Of a stretch of 64,000 nt of DNA, positions 37,021 through 46,082 are shown in pieces (the stretch's first letter is position 1; each line of letters starts with the position of its first letter). The notes beneath the pieces were generated by a model. That model did no database searches. It saw only the letters and a program-made list of their open reading frames with translations, and was not told the DNA's origin. Source of the stretch: Jiella mangrovi (GTDB lineage Bacteria; Pseudomonadota; Alphaproteobacteria; Rhizobiales; Rhizobiaceae); the NCBI RefSeq assembly GCF_017815135.1, contig NZ_JAGJCF010000006.1:1-64000 (forward strand). The letters run 5' to 3'. A program made the position numbers and the translations under genes.

Positions 37021-38847
37021 TTACCCGCCCGCCCGCATCTTCACCTCCCCCTCATAGGCCTTGCGCGCCTCAAGAACCTCCTCGCGTGTCGACACCTCCG
37101 GCACCGCGACATCCCACCAATGCCCACCCGGCTCGGTCGAGGGATAGGGATCGGTGTCGATGACGACGACGAACGGCCCCGCCGCCTCTTTCGCGCGCTC
37201 GAGCGCGGCTTCCAGCTCGGCGATCGAGGCGACGTGGACGGCCGCCGCGCCCATCGAGGCGGCGTGGGCGGCGAAGTCGATGTTGGAGGGCTGCGCGTGC
37301 TCGGCATGGTCGAGGAGATTGTTGAACTCCGCCCCGCCGGTCGCCATCTGCAGCCGGTTGATGCAACCGAAGCCGCGATTGTCGGTGATCACGAGGGTGA
37401 TCTTCAGGCCGAGCATGACCGCCGTGGCGAGTTCGGAATTCGCCATCATGTAGGAGCCGTCGCCGAGCATGCAGACGACGTCGCGCTCGGGCTCGGCCAT
37501 CTTGATGCCGATGGCGCCGGCGATCTCGTAGCCCATGCAGGAAAAGCCGTATTCCATGTGATAGGCGCCGGGCCGCGGCGCCTTCCACAGCTTGTGGAGC
37601 TCGCCCGGCATGGTGCCGGCCGCGCACATGACGACGGTGTCATCGCCGCTCGCCCGTTGGACGGCGCCGATGACCTGGGCGTCGGTCGGCAGTTCGTTGC
37701 CTTGCGGGGCGGCGGTCAGCGGATCGACGGCGGCGAACCATTCTTGCTTGAGCGCCGAGTTCGGGCCTGAGAAGCGGAGGTCGCCGAGCGCCTCCGACAG
37801 CATTTCCAGGCCGACCTCAGCATCGCAGCACAGCGGCTCGGCGCCGTGCTTCATCGCGTCATAGGCGGCGACATTGAGCGAGACGAGCCTGCGCTCCGGA
37901 TTGCGGAAGAGGTTCCACGAACCCGTCGTGAAGTCCTGAAAGCGCGTGCCGACGCCGAGGACGAGATCGGCCTCCGCGCAGGCGACGTTCGCCGAAGACG
38001 AGCCGGTGACGCCGACGGGGCCGAGATTCATCGGCTCGTCCCAGGCAAGGGCCGACTTGCCGGCCTGGCTCTCGACGACCGGGATCCGGTGCTTTTCCGC
38101 AAACGCCTTCAGCGCATCCGTCGCGCCGGAATAATGCACGCCGCCACCGGCGACGATCACCGGCTTTGCGGCCGCCTTCAGGAGATTGAAGACGGCGGCG
38201 AGCTCCACCGGGTCGGGATAGGGCCGGCGGATGCGCCAGACCTTCGGCTCGAAGAAGCTCGCCGGGAAATCATAGGCCTCGGCCTGGACGTCCTGGCAGA
38301 AGGCAAGGCACACCGGGCCGCACTCGGCCGGATCGGTCATTGTACGGAAGGCGCGGGGAAGGGCGGTCAGCAGTTGTTCGGGCCGCGTGATCCTGTCGAA
38401 ATAGCGGGTCACCGGCCGGAAGCAGTCGTTGACGGAGATCGTGCCGTCGCCGAAATCCTCGACCTGCTGGAGGACCGGATCGGGGCCGCGATTGGCGAAG
38501 ACGTCGCCGGGGATGAGCAGCAGCGGCAGGCGGTTGACATGGGCGAGCGCGGCGGCCGTCACCATGTTGGTGGCGCCGGGGCCGATCGAGGAGGTGACGG
38601 CCATCGCCCGCCGGCGGCCGGACTGTTTGGCATAGGCGATGGCGGCATGGCACATCGTCTGCTCGTTGTGGCCCCGATAGGTCGTGATCATCTCCCGCTC
38701 GGCGTGGAGCGCCTCGCCGATGCCGGCGACGTTGCCATGGCCGAAGATCGCCCAGACCCCGGCGAGGAAGGGCTCGCCCGCCTCGGTCATCTGGACGGAG
38801 AGATATTTCACCATCGCCTGGGCGGCGGTCAGCCGGATCGTCGTCAT
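37021..38847 (-). CDS. iolD: 3D-(3,5/4)-trihydroxycyclohexane-1,2-dione hydrolase
   Basis: A ThDP-dependent ring-opening enzyme of myo-inositol catabolism, 608 residues. It has the three-domain acetolactate-synthase layout: MTTIRLTAAQAMVKYLSVQ at the start with GHGNVAGIGEAL and the ThDP-activating Glu of AEREMITTYRGHNEQ, a middle domain (VIVAGGGVHYSGA), and the C-terminal ThDP motif LGDGSYMMANSELATA continuing to ITDNRGFGCINRLQ. The start at 38847 overlaps iolC by 4 bases; an open frame reaching 39552 is iolC in another frame. Residue content up to the end is intact. Confidence 0.95.
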   Translation of the reverse strand: MTTIRLTAAQAMVKYLSVQMTEAGEPFLAGVWAIFGHGNVAGIGEALHAEREMITTYRGHNEQTMCHAAIAYAKQSGRRRAMAVTSSIGPGATNMVTAAALAHVNRLPLLLIPGDVFANRGPDPVLQQVEDFGDGTISVNDCFRPVTRYFDRITRPEQLLTALPRAFRTMTDPAECGPVCLAFCQDVQAEAYDFPASFFEPKVWRIRRPYPDPVELAAVFNLLKAAAKPVIVAGGGVHYSGATDALKAFAEKHRIPVVESQAGKSALAWDEPMNLGPVGVTGSSSANVACAEADLVLGVGTRFQDFTTGSWNLFRNPERRLVSLNVAAYDAMKHGAEPLCCDAEVGLEMLSEALGDLRFSGPNSALKQEWFAAVDPLTAAPQGNELPTDAQVIGAVQRASGDDTVVMCAAGTMPGELHKLWKAPRPGAYHMEYGFSCMGYEIAGAIGIKMAEPERDVVCMLGDGSYMMANSELATAVMLGLKITLVITDNRGFGCINRLQMATGGAEFNNLLDHAEHAQPSNIDFAAHAASMGAAAVHVASIAELEAALERAKEAAGPFVVVIDTDPYPSTEPGGHWWDVAVPEVSTREEVLEARKAYEGEVKMRAGG

Positions 38848-40772
38848 CGGGTCGTCTCCCCGCTGGATGTCGTTGCTGCCGCCCGCGCCTCGTCCCAGAG
38901 GGCGCAGAGGCGGCCGTATTTTTCCGCCATCGTCGCTATTGCATCTTCCGGCGACAGCGCCCCGGCGAGATAGGCCCTGGCGGCCTCGCCGAAGATCGTC
39001 CGGCCGACGGCAAAACCCTTCACCAGATCGAAACGCGCGGCGGCGGAAAAGCTCGCCTTCAGTGCCTCTTCGGGCGCATCGAGCCCCAGCATGACGATGC
39101 CGCGCACATGGGGGTCGTTCTCGGCGATGGCGGCACAGGCGTTTTCCCACGCCGCTTCGCTCGCCATCGGTTCGAGCTTCCACCAGTCGGGATAGATGCC
39201 GAGGTCGTAGAAGCGGCGGATCACCTCCGCCGTGGTGTCGTCGTCGACGGGGCCGGCCTTGGAGGGGATCACCTCCAGCAGGAATTCCAGCCGGTTGCGG
39301 CGGCAGGCCTCGAAGAGCCTCGCGACGCTCGCCTCCTGCTCGGCCCACATCTCCTGATCGTCGTCCGGATGGCAGAAGCAGAGGCATTTGACCACATGCT
39401 CGGCCGGCCATTCGGCCAGCCCACCGCAGTCGAGGCCGATCTCCGGCTCGAACATCAGCGGGCGCGAGCCCGGCCATTCGACGGGCCGGCCGATCCAGAG
39501 GCCACGGCCCGCCGCGCGGTAAAGCGCCTGGCGGCCGAGCCGGCCATCGCACAGAAGGCCGTAGCCTGGGCGGCCGGCCTGAACCTGAAGCGCGGCATCG
39601 AGACAGAGCTGCTTGAAGGCGCCGATCCTGTCGGGAGTGGCGCCAGGCAGGTCCTCCAATTGCATCCGATGGTCGAAGGCGAAGACCCGCATGGTGGACC
39701 AGTCGCCCTTGCGGTTGGTCGACCAGTGGATCTGTTCGAGCTCGGCGTCCTTCCTCAGCGCCTTATCCTCCACGCCGCGCTTCAGGAAGAATTCCAGCTC
39801 GGCGAGGGAGGGATAGGCCGGTGTGCAGCCATGGCGCGAGACGGCGAAGGCGCCGCAGGCATTGGCGTATTCGAGGGACCGTGGCCAGGCCTCGCCGTCG
39901 AGCCAGCCCTTCAAAAGCCCCGACATGAACCCGTCACCGGCGCCCAGAACGTTGAACACCTCGATGGGAAAGCCGGGCCCGGCTTCGCCATCGTCGAGGC
40001 TTTCCGGAATGTCGCCGGTGAAGGCGACGGCGCCCGCCGCCCCGCGCTTGCAGACGAGGGTTGCGGCGGAGACGGCGCGGACCGCCTTCAGCGCGGCGAT
40101 CGTATCGGTCGTGCCGCCGGCGATGTGAAACTCTTCCTCGGTGCCGACGATGAGGTCGAAGAAATGCAGCGTCGCCTGCAGCTTGGTCGTCACCGCCTCG
40201 GAAGCGATGAAGCGCTCCTCGCCGGCGCCGTGGCCGGCAAGGCCCCAGAGGTTGGGCCGGTAGTCGATGTCGAGGGCGGTTCGCGCGCCGTGCTCGCGGG
40301 CGAGGCGCATGGCCTTCAGCACCGCCGCCTCGGTCTGCGGATGGCTGAGATGGGTGCCGGTGGCAACGACCGCCCGGGCCCTGGCGATGAAGCCTTCGTC
40401 GATGTCGGCTTCGCACAGCGCCATGTCGGCGCAGTTCTCGCGGTAGAAGATCAGCGGGAACTGGGTGTCGTCGCGGATGCCGAGGATGACGAGGGCGGTG
40501 AGCCGCTCGGGATCGGTGACGACGCCGGTGGTGTCGACGCCCTCGCGTTCGAGCTCCTCGATCAGGAAGCGGCCCATATGCTCGTCGCCGACGCGGGTGA
40601 TCAGCGCCGATTTGAGGCCCAGCCGCGCCGTGCCCGTCGCCATGTTGGTGGGCGAGCCGCCGACATATTTATCGAAGGAGCGCATATCCTCCAGCCGCCC
40701 GCCGACCTGCCCGCCGTAAAGATCGACGGAGGAGCGGCCGATGGTGATGAGATCGAGATCCTTCGCCATCAT
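38844..40772 (-). CDS. iolC: 5-dehydro-2-deoxygluconokinase fused to a DUF2090 aldolase-like domain
   Basis: A 642-residue bifunctional-looking protein. Residues about 1-325 are a PfkB-family kinase (ITIGRSSVDLYGGQ; GGSPTNMATGTARLG; GAGDGFMSGLLKGW with the catalytic Asp). Residues about 335-635 are a DUF2090 domain (MRVFAFDHRMQLEDLPG; RPLMFEPEIGLDCGGLAEWP; VKGFAVGRTIFGEAA) of class-I aldolase shape, which may cleave the phosphorylated product as IolJ does in Bacillus. The fusion is frequent in proteobacterial iol clusters. It overlaps the ABC ATPase and iolD by 4 bases each. Confidence 0.94.
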   Translation of the reverse strand: MMAKDLDLITIGRSSVDLYGGQVGGRLEDMRSFDKYVGGSPTNMATGTARLGLKSALITRVGDEHMGRFLIEELEREGVDTTGVVTDPERLTALVILGIRDDTQFPLIFYRENCADMALCEADIDEGFIARARAVVATGTHLSHPQTEAAVLKAMRLAREHGARTALDIDYRPNLWGLAGHGAGEERFIASEAVTTKLQATLHFFDLIVGTEEEFHIAGGTTDTIAALKAVRAVSAATLVCKRGAAGAVAFTGDIPESLDDGEAGPGFPIEVFNVLGAGDGFMSGLLKGWLDGEAWPRSLEYANACGAFAVSRHGCTPAYPSLAELEFFLKRGVEDKALRKDAELEQIHWSTNRKGDWSTMRVFAFDHRMQLEDLPGATPDRIGAFKQLCLDAALQVQAGRPGYGLLCDGRLGRQALYRAAGRGLWIGRPVEWPGSRPLMFEPEIGLDCGGLAEWPAEHVVKCLCFCHPDDDQEMWAEQEASVARLFEACRRNRLEFLLEVIPSKAGPVDDDTTAEVIRRFYDLGIYPDWWKLEPMASEAAWENACAAIAENDPHVRGIVMLGLDAPEEALKASFSAAARFDLVKGFAVGRTIFGEAARAYLAGALSPEDAIATMAEKYGRLCALWDEARAAATTSSGETTR

Positions 40773-41581
40773 ACCGTTCCGCCGAGCGAGCCTTCGAGCT
40801 CGGCCATCTCCTGGCCGCCGGCCATCATGTCCTGCAGCTCGTTGCCGGTGATGTCGCCGCGTTTTGCGGTGCCGAGCGTCTTGCCGCGGTTGAGCACGGT
40901 GAAGCGGTCGCCGACGGCGAGCGCGTGGCGGACGTTGTGGGTGATGAAGACGACGGCGACGCCCTGCTTGCGCACCCGGTCGATGGTGGCCAGCACGTTC
41001 GAGGTCTGGCGTACGCCGAGCGCCGAGGTCGGCTCGTCGAGGATCAGCACCTTCGCGCCGAAATAGACGGCCCTGGCGATGGCGACCGTCTGGCGCTCGC
41101 CGCCCGACAGCGTGCCGACGGCCTGGTCGGGGCCGCGCAGATTGATGCCGAGTTCGCGCATCGCCCGCATGGTCTCGTCATTGGCCTTCTGCATGTCCAT
41201 CCGCTTCAGCGGCCACCGCCCCTTGGTCGGCTCGCGGCCCATGAAGAAATTGCGGGTCACCGACATCAGCGGGATCATCGCCAGATCCTGGAACACCGTC
41301 GCGATGCCGGCATCCATCGCGTCGCGCGGGCTGTCGAAGACCATCGGCTTGCCTTCGAAGAGGATCTCGCCCTTGGTCGGCTTGTGAACGCCGGACATGG
41401 TCTTGATGAAGGTCGACTTGCCGGCGCCGTTGTCGCCGAGGAGGCAATGGCACTCTCCGGCGACGACGTCGAAGCTGACGCCGGCAAGGGCGATGATGTT
41501 GCCGAAGTGCTTCTCGATTTTGTCCATATGGACGATCGGGGTCGCCTCGCGGCCGTTGGTGGCGGGGGTCTTGTCGGCCAT
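40769..41581 (-). CDS. Sugar/inositol ABC transporter ATPase (single ABC domain)
   Basis: A 270-residue ATPase with Walker A GDNGAGKST, signature LSGGERQTVAIARAV, Walker B VLILDEPTSALG and switch His of ITHNVRHA. Only one ABC domain is present, as in rhizobial FrcA-type ATPases, not the two-domain RbsA form. It lies between the permease gene and iolC, overlapping iolC by 4 bases, so the transporter almost certainly carries myo-inositol or a related cyclitol. It is named by context, not by a family-specific signature. Confidence 0.9.
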   Translation of the reverse strand: MADKTPATNGREATPIVHMDKIEKHFGNIIALAGVSFDVVAGECHCLLGDNGAGKSTFIKTMSGVHKPTKGEILFEGKPMVFDSPRDAMDAGIATVFQDLAMIPLMSVTRNFFMGREPTKGRWPLKRMDMQKANDETMRAMRELGINLRGPDQAVGTLSGGERQTVAIARAVYFGAKVLILDEPTSALGVRQTSNVLATIDRVRKQGVAVVFITHNVRHALAVGDRFTVLNRGKTLGTAKRGDITGNELQDMMAGGQEMAELEGSLGGTV

Positions 41582-41582
41582 C

Positions 41583-42689
41583 TCAGCGCTCTCCCGTCAC
41601 GCGTTTGCGGATGAAGTTGTTGAACAGGACCGCGGCGAGCAGCATGGCGCCGAGGAACACCTGGTACCAGTCCTGGTCGAAATTGGTGTAGGTGAGGCCG
41701 ATCGTGACCATGCCGAAGATGATCGCGCCGAAGAAGGCGCCGATCGCCGAGCCGTAGCCGCCGGTCAGAAGGCAGCCGCCGATGACCGCCGCGATGATCG
41801 CCTCGAACTCCTTCATGAAGCCGCGCCTTGCATCGGTGGAGCCTGCGTCGATCACGGTGATGATCGCGACCAGCGTGGCGCAGCAGGCGGTGAGGACGAA
41901 GAGCGAGATCTTGACCTTTCGCACCGGCACGCCGGAATTCGACGCGGCGTTCTCGTCGCCGCCGGAGGCGAAGATCCAGTTGCCCTGGGGCGTGCGCAAC
42001 AGGACATAGGTGGCGATCAGCGCGAATGCGATGAACCAGAGGATCTCCACCGGGATGCCGGGTACCTTGGTGGTGCCGTTCGGAAAGGTGTCGATGACGC
42101 CGATCTTGCCGAGATAGGTGAAGAGGCCGGTGAAGGCGTTGCCGGAAAAGATCGGCGCCAGCCAGTCGCCGGAGAGCGCGTCGCGGACGCCGCGCAGCTG
42201 GGTGGAGCCGCCGGTGGCGATCTTGAGGCCCACCAGCGAGGCGCCGCGCAGGATGAACAGGAAGGCGAGCGTCACGATGAAGGACGGCAGGCCGGTCTTC
42301 AGGACGATCGTTCCGTTGAGGACGCCGAGTGCCGCGGCAATGGCGAAGGTCGCTGGGATGGCGATGACGAGCGGCATGCCGAAGGTGACGACGAAGGCGC
42401 CGAAGATCAGGCCCGAAAAGGCCACCATCGAGCCGATCGACAGGTCGAACTCGCCGGCGATCATCAGCATCGCGGCGCCGATGGCGAGAATGCCGAGCTG
42501 GGCTGCCGGGGTCATGAAGTTCATCACGCCCGACAGCGTGAACATCGTCGGGCTGGCGGTGAAGAGGAAGAAGATCGTCACCGCGATGGCGCCCGCGACG
42601 GCGCCGAGTTCCGGCCGCTTCATCAGCGTCGTGACGACGCCTTCGCGTTTCAGCCGCTCGTCAGCGACGATGGGGGCAACGTCTGCCAT
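41583..42689 (-). CDS. Sugar/inositol ABC transporter permease
   Basis: A 368-residue RbsC/FrcC-type inner-membrane permease with about ten hydrophobic helices. It carries segments typical of the family: MLMIAGEFDLSIGSMVAFSGL, LGVLNGTIVLKTGLPSFIVTLAFLF in the middle part (pieces shown), and VIGGCLLTGGYGSAIGAFFGA before the end. A long cytosolic N-terminal stretch (MADVAPIVADERLKREG) precedes the first helix. It is one base from the ATPase and 215 bases after the binding-protein gene; hairpins fill that gap. Confidence 0.92.
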   Translation of the reverse strand: MADVAPIVADERLKREGVVTTLMKRPELGAVAGAIAVTIFFLFTASPTMFTLSGVMNFMTPAAQLGILAIGAAMLMIAGEFDLSIGSMVAFSGLIFGAFVVTFGMPLVIAIPATFAIAAALGVLNGTIVLKTGLPSFIVTLAFLFILRGASLVGLKIATGGSTQLRGVRDALSGDWLAPIFSGNAFTGLFTYLGKIGVIDTFPNGTTKVPGIPVEILWFIAFALIATYVLLRTPQGNWIFASGGDENAASNSGVPVRKVKISLFVLTACCATLVAIITVIDAGSTDARRGFMKEFEAIIAAVIGGCLLTGGYGSAIGAFFGAIIFGMVTIGLTYTNFDQDWYQVFLGAMLLAAVLFNNFIRKRVTGER

Positions 42690-42805
42690 GGCATGTCCTT
42701 CGGATTGGATGCGCCCGGGCGTGGCGCGTGGCCTTTGGCCTCGTTCTGTCCTGCAAGCCTTGTCAGACGGGCCAGCCCGCGCCTTCGACGTCGCGGCGCG
42801 CTTGC

Positions 42806-42868
42806 AAAAACGATGTTCCCGCCGGCAGGAATTGCCGGGCTGCTGGGGGCCGCGGCTTCAACGCCGCG
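42806..42868 (-). terminator. Two stem-loops between binding-protein and permease genes
   Basis: On the minus strand, after the binding-protein stop, come the stem CGCGGC/GCCGCG (42851-42868) and then CCGGCA/TGCCGG (42822-42838), followed by a run of five T (42806-42810). Such structures after ABC binding-protein genes usually stabilise that message and partially terminate, so the binding protein is made in excess. Confidence 0.6.
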
Positions 42869-42904
42869 ACTCCTTTGTTCCGATCGCCCCGAGGCTTCCG
42901 GTGT

Positions 42905-43831
42905 CTAGCGGATGCCCTTGGCGGAAAGCTCGATGACCTGGCTCGCCTTGTCCTTGGTGATCAGGTTCGGGCCCGAGGCGACGTCGCTCGCCGGGATCAG
43001 CCCGTATTTCGCGTACATGTGCAGGAAGACGACGGGAAGATAACCCTGCAGATACTGCTGCTGATCGATGGCGAAGGCCGCCTTGCCGTCCGCGACGTCC
43101 TTGAGGAAGCCGGCCGAAAGATCGAAGCTCGCCACATTGACCTTGCCGCCGCGACCCACTGCCTCGACCGCCTGGACAGCGGGCTCGCCGACGGTGGCGG
43201 CGCCGAGGCCGAGAATGGTGTCGATGTCGGCATTGGACTGCAGCGCCGCCTGGACCTTGGACTTCACGTCCGTCGGATCGTTCGACGTCGGCAGCACCTC
43301 GACCTTGCCGCCGAAGCCTTCCTTGAAGCCGGCGCAGCGCTGGTCGAGGGAAACGTTGCCGACTTCCTGATTGACGCAGAGAGCGTCCTTGCCGCCCATC
43401 TCCTTGAGCTTTTCGCCCGCCCTCTTGCCGGCGGTGAACTCGTCCTGACCGACATGCAGAAGCGCGCCGAGCTTCTTCGACACGTCGGAGCCGGCATTCA
43501 TCGAAATGACCGGGATGCCGGCCTGGACGGCCCGCTCGATCGACGGGCCGAGAGCATCCGCATCGGGGATCGAAACGACGAGGCCGTCCGGCTGCTGGTT
43601 GACCGCGGCGTCGATGAGCTGGCCCATCTTGACCATGTCGAAGGTCTCCGGCGCCCGGTAGTCGACATCCGCGCCGGTCTCCTTCGCCGCTTCCTCGACG
43701 CCGTTCTTGACCACCGACCAGAACGGATCATTGGCCTGGCCGTGGGTGACGACGATGATCTTTTCGGCGGCGGCGGGGCCGGCGACCGACAGTGCGACGG
43801 CGGCAGCCGCCAGCGTTTTCAGAAGTGTCAT
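42905..43831 (-). CDS. Periplasmic sugar/inositol-binding protein
   Basis: A 308-residue Peripla_BP_4 (ribose-binding type) protein. The signal peptide runs MTLLKTLAAAAVALSVAGPAAAE. The mature start KIIVVTHGQANDPFWSVVKNGVEEA, the DGLVVSIPDADALGPSI segment and HVGQDEFTAGKRAGEKL are typical. It is the first gene of the operon leading to iolC, iolD, iolE and iolB and lies upstream of the permease and ATPase, so myo-inositol is the likeliest ligand. A near-match to the IolR operator lies about 130 bases upstream. Confidence 0.93.
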   Translation of the reverse strand: MTLLKTLAAAAVALSVAGPAAAEKIIVVTHGQANDPFWSVVKNGVEEAAKETGADVDYRAPETFDMVKMGQLIDAAVNQQPDGLVVSIPDADALGPSIERAVQAGIPVISMNAGSDVSKKLGALLHVGQDEFTAGKRAGEKLKEMGGKDALCVNQEVGNVSLDQRCAGFKEGFGGKVEVLPTSNDPTDVKSKVQAALQSNADIDTILGLGAATVGEPAVQAVEAVGRGGKVNVASFDLSAGFLKDVADGKAAFAIDQQQYLQGYLPVVFLHMYAKYGLIPASDVASGPNLITKDKASQVIELSAKGIR

Positions 43832-43959
43832 GTTCCGATGTCCTCCCTCGGATGATCGTAGGCATGGTGGAAACGAGCCGGCGCGCGGCGCGGCTTGCGG
43901 TATCGGCCGACCCGGCCGAACCCGTCGTCTTCCGAGCCGCCTCCCGGTCGGCCCGTCGT

Positions 43960-43973
43960 GGAAGATTTATTCT
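43960..43973. promoter_or_regulatory. Imperfect IolR-type operator upstream of the transporter operon
   Basis: GGAA-GATTTA-TTCT matches the GGAA-N6-TTCC palindrome except for the last base. It sits in AT-rich DNA 129-142 bases upstream of the inositol-binding-protein start and 25 bases past the iolR stop. It may give repression of the iol operon. Confidence 0.4.
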
Positions 43974-43997
43974 ATTTTCACCCAGAAAGCCGCTTTG

Positions 43998-44834
43998 TCA
44001 ATCGCGTTCTTTGTGCATGCCGCCGACCGCGACGGCGAGCGTGGTCGCCAGCGTCATGGCGGCGGTGGGGACGCGGAAGGCGCCGACATCGACTTCGCGG
44101 GCGACCAGCAGCACCTTGGCGTCGGACTTCAGCGGGCAGTCGGCGGTGTCGCTGAGGGCGACGACCGGGATGCCGCGCTTGGCGGCGCGGCCGGCGAGCT
44201 GCAGCGTTTCCTGGGAGAATGGCGCGAAGCTGACGGCAAACAGCGCATCCCCCGTCCGGATGGCGTGGTCGCTCTCGATCTGGCCGGAGGTTCGGTGGAT
44301 CACCGTCGGCACCTGCATCTTGTCGAGCATGTAGCCCATGTAACTGACGATGGAGAAGGCGCGGCGAAGGCCAACGAGATGGATCGTGCCGGCCGATGAC
44401 AGCGTCTCGCAAGCCAGAGCGAGTTTCTGCTCGTCGAGGCCGTTCATCAGCGAAACCAGCGACTTGTGGCCGGCCTCGGCAAGGCTTGCGGCGAGCGATG
44501 CCGGCCCCGGCCCGCCCCGCTCGCGCAGCTGCGAAAGCCGCTCGGCATAGTCGGGTCGGAACTGGGTGTATTCGGCGCGAAACAGCGCCTGCATGTCGGA
44601 ATAGCCGGAAAAGCCGAGCGCCTGGCAAAAGCGCATGAAGGCCGAGGGCTGGACGCCGGCGCCGGCCGCGAGATCGGCGACGGTGGAGACCGCGACGAGA
44701 TGGATGTTGTGGCGCAGGAACTCGGCGCATTGCACCAGCCGTTTCGGCAGGCTGGCGCCGATGCCGTCGAGCCGGTCGAAGAGTTCCGAAACACTTGCCG
44801 GGGCCCTGGTCTGTTCGCCCGCCGTCGATGCCAT
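43998..44834 (-). CDS. iolR: RpiR/MurR-family transcription regulator, IolR-type
   Basis: A 278-residue two-domain regulator. The N-terminal HTH_6 domain (VAVSTVADLAAGAGVQPSAF then RFCQALGFSGYSDMQ) binds DNA, and the C-terminal SIS domain (TIHLVGLRRAFSIVSYMGY; DALFAVSFAPFSQETL) senses a phosphosugar. In rhizobia the iol genes are repressed by a protein of this family. The ATG at 44834 has GGAGAA upstream; ATGs at 44846 and 44873 are possible, but a TATAAT at 44860-44865 (minus) suggests transcription starts downstream of 44873. It lies between the iol/ABC operon and the divergent dehydrogenases. Confidence 0.88.
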   Translation of the reverse strand: MASTAGEQTRAPASVSELFDRLDGIGASLPKRLVQCAEFLRHNIHLVAVSTVADLAAGAGVQPSAFMRFCQALGFSGYSDMQALFRAEYTQFRPDYAERLSQLRERGGPGPASLAASLAEAGHKSLVSLMNGLDEQKLALACETLSSAGTIHLVGLRRAFSIVSYMGYMLDKMQVPTVIHRTSGQIESDHAIRTGDALFAVSFAPFSQETLQLAGRAAKRGIPVVALSDTADCPLKSDAKVLLVAREVDVGAFRVPTAAMTLATTLAVAVGGMHKERD

Positions 44835-44881
44835 GCCGTTCTCCATCTTGACAGCGGCATTATACAGGCGCATCCCGTTGA

Positions 44882-44897
44882 TGGAATAGATATTCCA
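44882..44897. promoter_or_regulatory. Perfect IolR-type operator in the iolR-dehydrogenase divergent region
   Basis: TGGAATAGATATTCCA contains GGAA-TAGATA-TTCC, an exact GGAA-N6-TTCC palindrome extended by one pair on each side. That is the motif described for IolR of Sinorhizobium. It overlaps the expected -35 region of iolR and is 29 bases from the divergent dehydrogenase ATG, so one site could control both. Confidence 0.7.
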
Positions 44898-44925
44898 AAT
44901 CTACCGTCGAAATCTGGGAGGATGC

Positions 44926-46041
44926 ATGTCGATCGGTCTCGGGCTCATCGGCACGGGCTTCATGGGCAAGGCCCATGCGCTGGCCTATCGCGCCGCCGGC
45001 GCGGTGTTCGGCGATCTGCCGGACGTCCGGCTGGCGCTCCTCTGCGATACGCCGGCGGACAAGGCGGCAACGATGGCGAGACAGTTCGGCTTCGCCGCCG
45101 CCACCGACGACTGGCACGTCCTCGTCGAAAGTCCCGAGGTCGCCATCGTCTCGATCACCACGCCCAACGGGATGCACAGAGAGATGGCGCTGGCGGCGAT
45201 CGCGGCGGGCAAGCACGTCCACTGCGAAAAGCCGATGGCGCTGACTCTGGAAGACGCTCGGGAGATGGAGGCGGCGGCGCGGGCGGCGGGCGTTCGCACC
45301 ATCGTCGGCTACAGCTACATCCACAATCCCGCCTTCGCCCATGCCAAACGCCTGATCGCCGAGGGCGTCATCGGCCGGCCCGTGCATTTTCGCGGCGTCG
45401 TCGACGAGGACTATCAGGCCGATCCGGACCTTCCCTGGACGTGGCGGGCCAAACGCGCGGATGCCGGCCTCGGCACGCTCGGCGATCTCGGCTGCCATCT
45501 CGTCTCGATGGCCATCGGCCTGATGGGCGAGGTGGAAAGCCTCGTCGCCGACACGCAGATCATCCACGCGACGCGGCCGCTCGCCGATGGCTCGGGGCAG
45601 GGCGCCGTCGAGAACGAGGATGCCGCGACGGCGATCCTGCGCTTTGAGAGCGGCGCACAAGGGGCCTTGTCCACCTCGCGCTCGGCCTGGGGCCGCAAGA
45701 ACAAGCTCGACTTCGAGGTGCACGGGACGCGCGGCATGATCGCCTTTTCCCAGGAGCGGATGAACGAGCTGCAGCTTTATGTGAACGACGGCCCCCGCGC
45801 GCAGCAGGGCTTTCGCACCATCCTCTCGGGTCCCGAGCATCCGCCCTACGGCGCCTTCTGCCCGGCGCCCGGCCATCAGCTCGGCTTCGGTGACCTGAAG
45901 ACCATCGAGGCCGCCTCGTTTCTGCGCGCCATCGCCGCGGGCGAGCCGGTCCATCCCGATTTTGCCGCCGCCCTCGGCTTCGAGGCGGTGATCCACGCCA
46001 TCGACGTCTCGGCCCGCGAGGGCCGGCGCGTCCAACTCTGA
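44926..46041 (+). CDS. Gfo/Idh/MocA-family dehydrogenase, probable inositol-isomer dehydrogenase
   Basis: A 371-residue NAD(P)-dependent oxidoreductase. The Rossmann start GLIGTGFMGKAHALAY and the CEKPMALTLEDAR segment (active-site Lys of EKP) are the family hallmarks; GTLGDLGCHLVSMAIGLMG supplies the GDxGxHxxD-like C-terminal strand. A GGGAGGAT ribosome site precedes the ATG. It is transcribed divergently from iolR and is followed by iolG, so it may act on scyllo-inositol or another isomer or derivative. The substrate is inferred from context only. Confidence 0.88.
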   Translation: MSIGLGLIGTGFMGKAHALAYRAAGAVFGDLPDVRLALLCDTPADKAATMARQFGFAAATDDWHVLVESPEVAIVSITTPNGMHREMALAAIAAGKHVHCEKPMALTLEDAREMEAAARAAGVRTIVGYSYIHNPAFAHAKRLIAEGVIGRPVHFRGVVDEDYQADPDLPWTWRAKRADAGLGTLGDLGCHLVSMAIGLMGEVESLVADTQIIHATRPLADGSGQGAVENEDAATAILRFESGAQGALSTSRSAWGRKNKLDFEVHGTRGMIAFSQERMNELQLYVNDGPRAQQGFRTILSGPEHPPYGAFCPAPGHQLGFGDLKTIEAASFLRAIAAGEPVHPDFAAALGFEAVIHAIDVSAREGRRVQL

Positions 46042-46082
46042 CCCCGTTTGATGGTCCGCGAGAGGCGGGCCGGGAGGATCCC

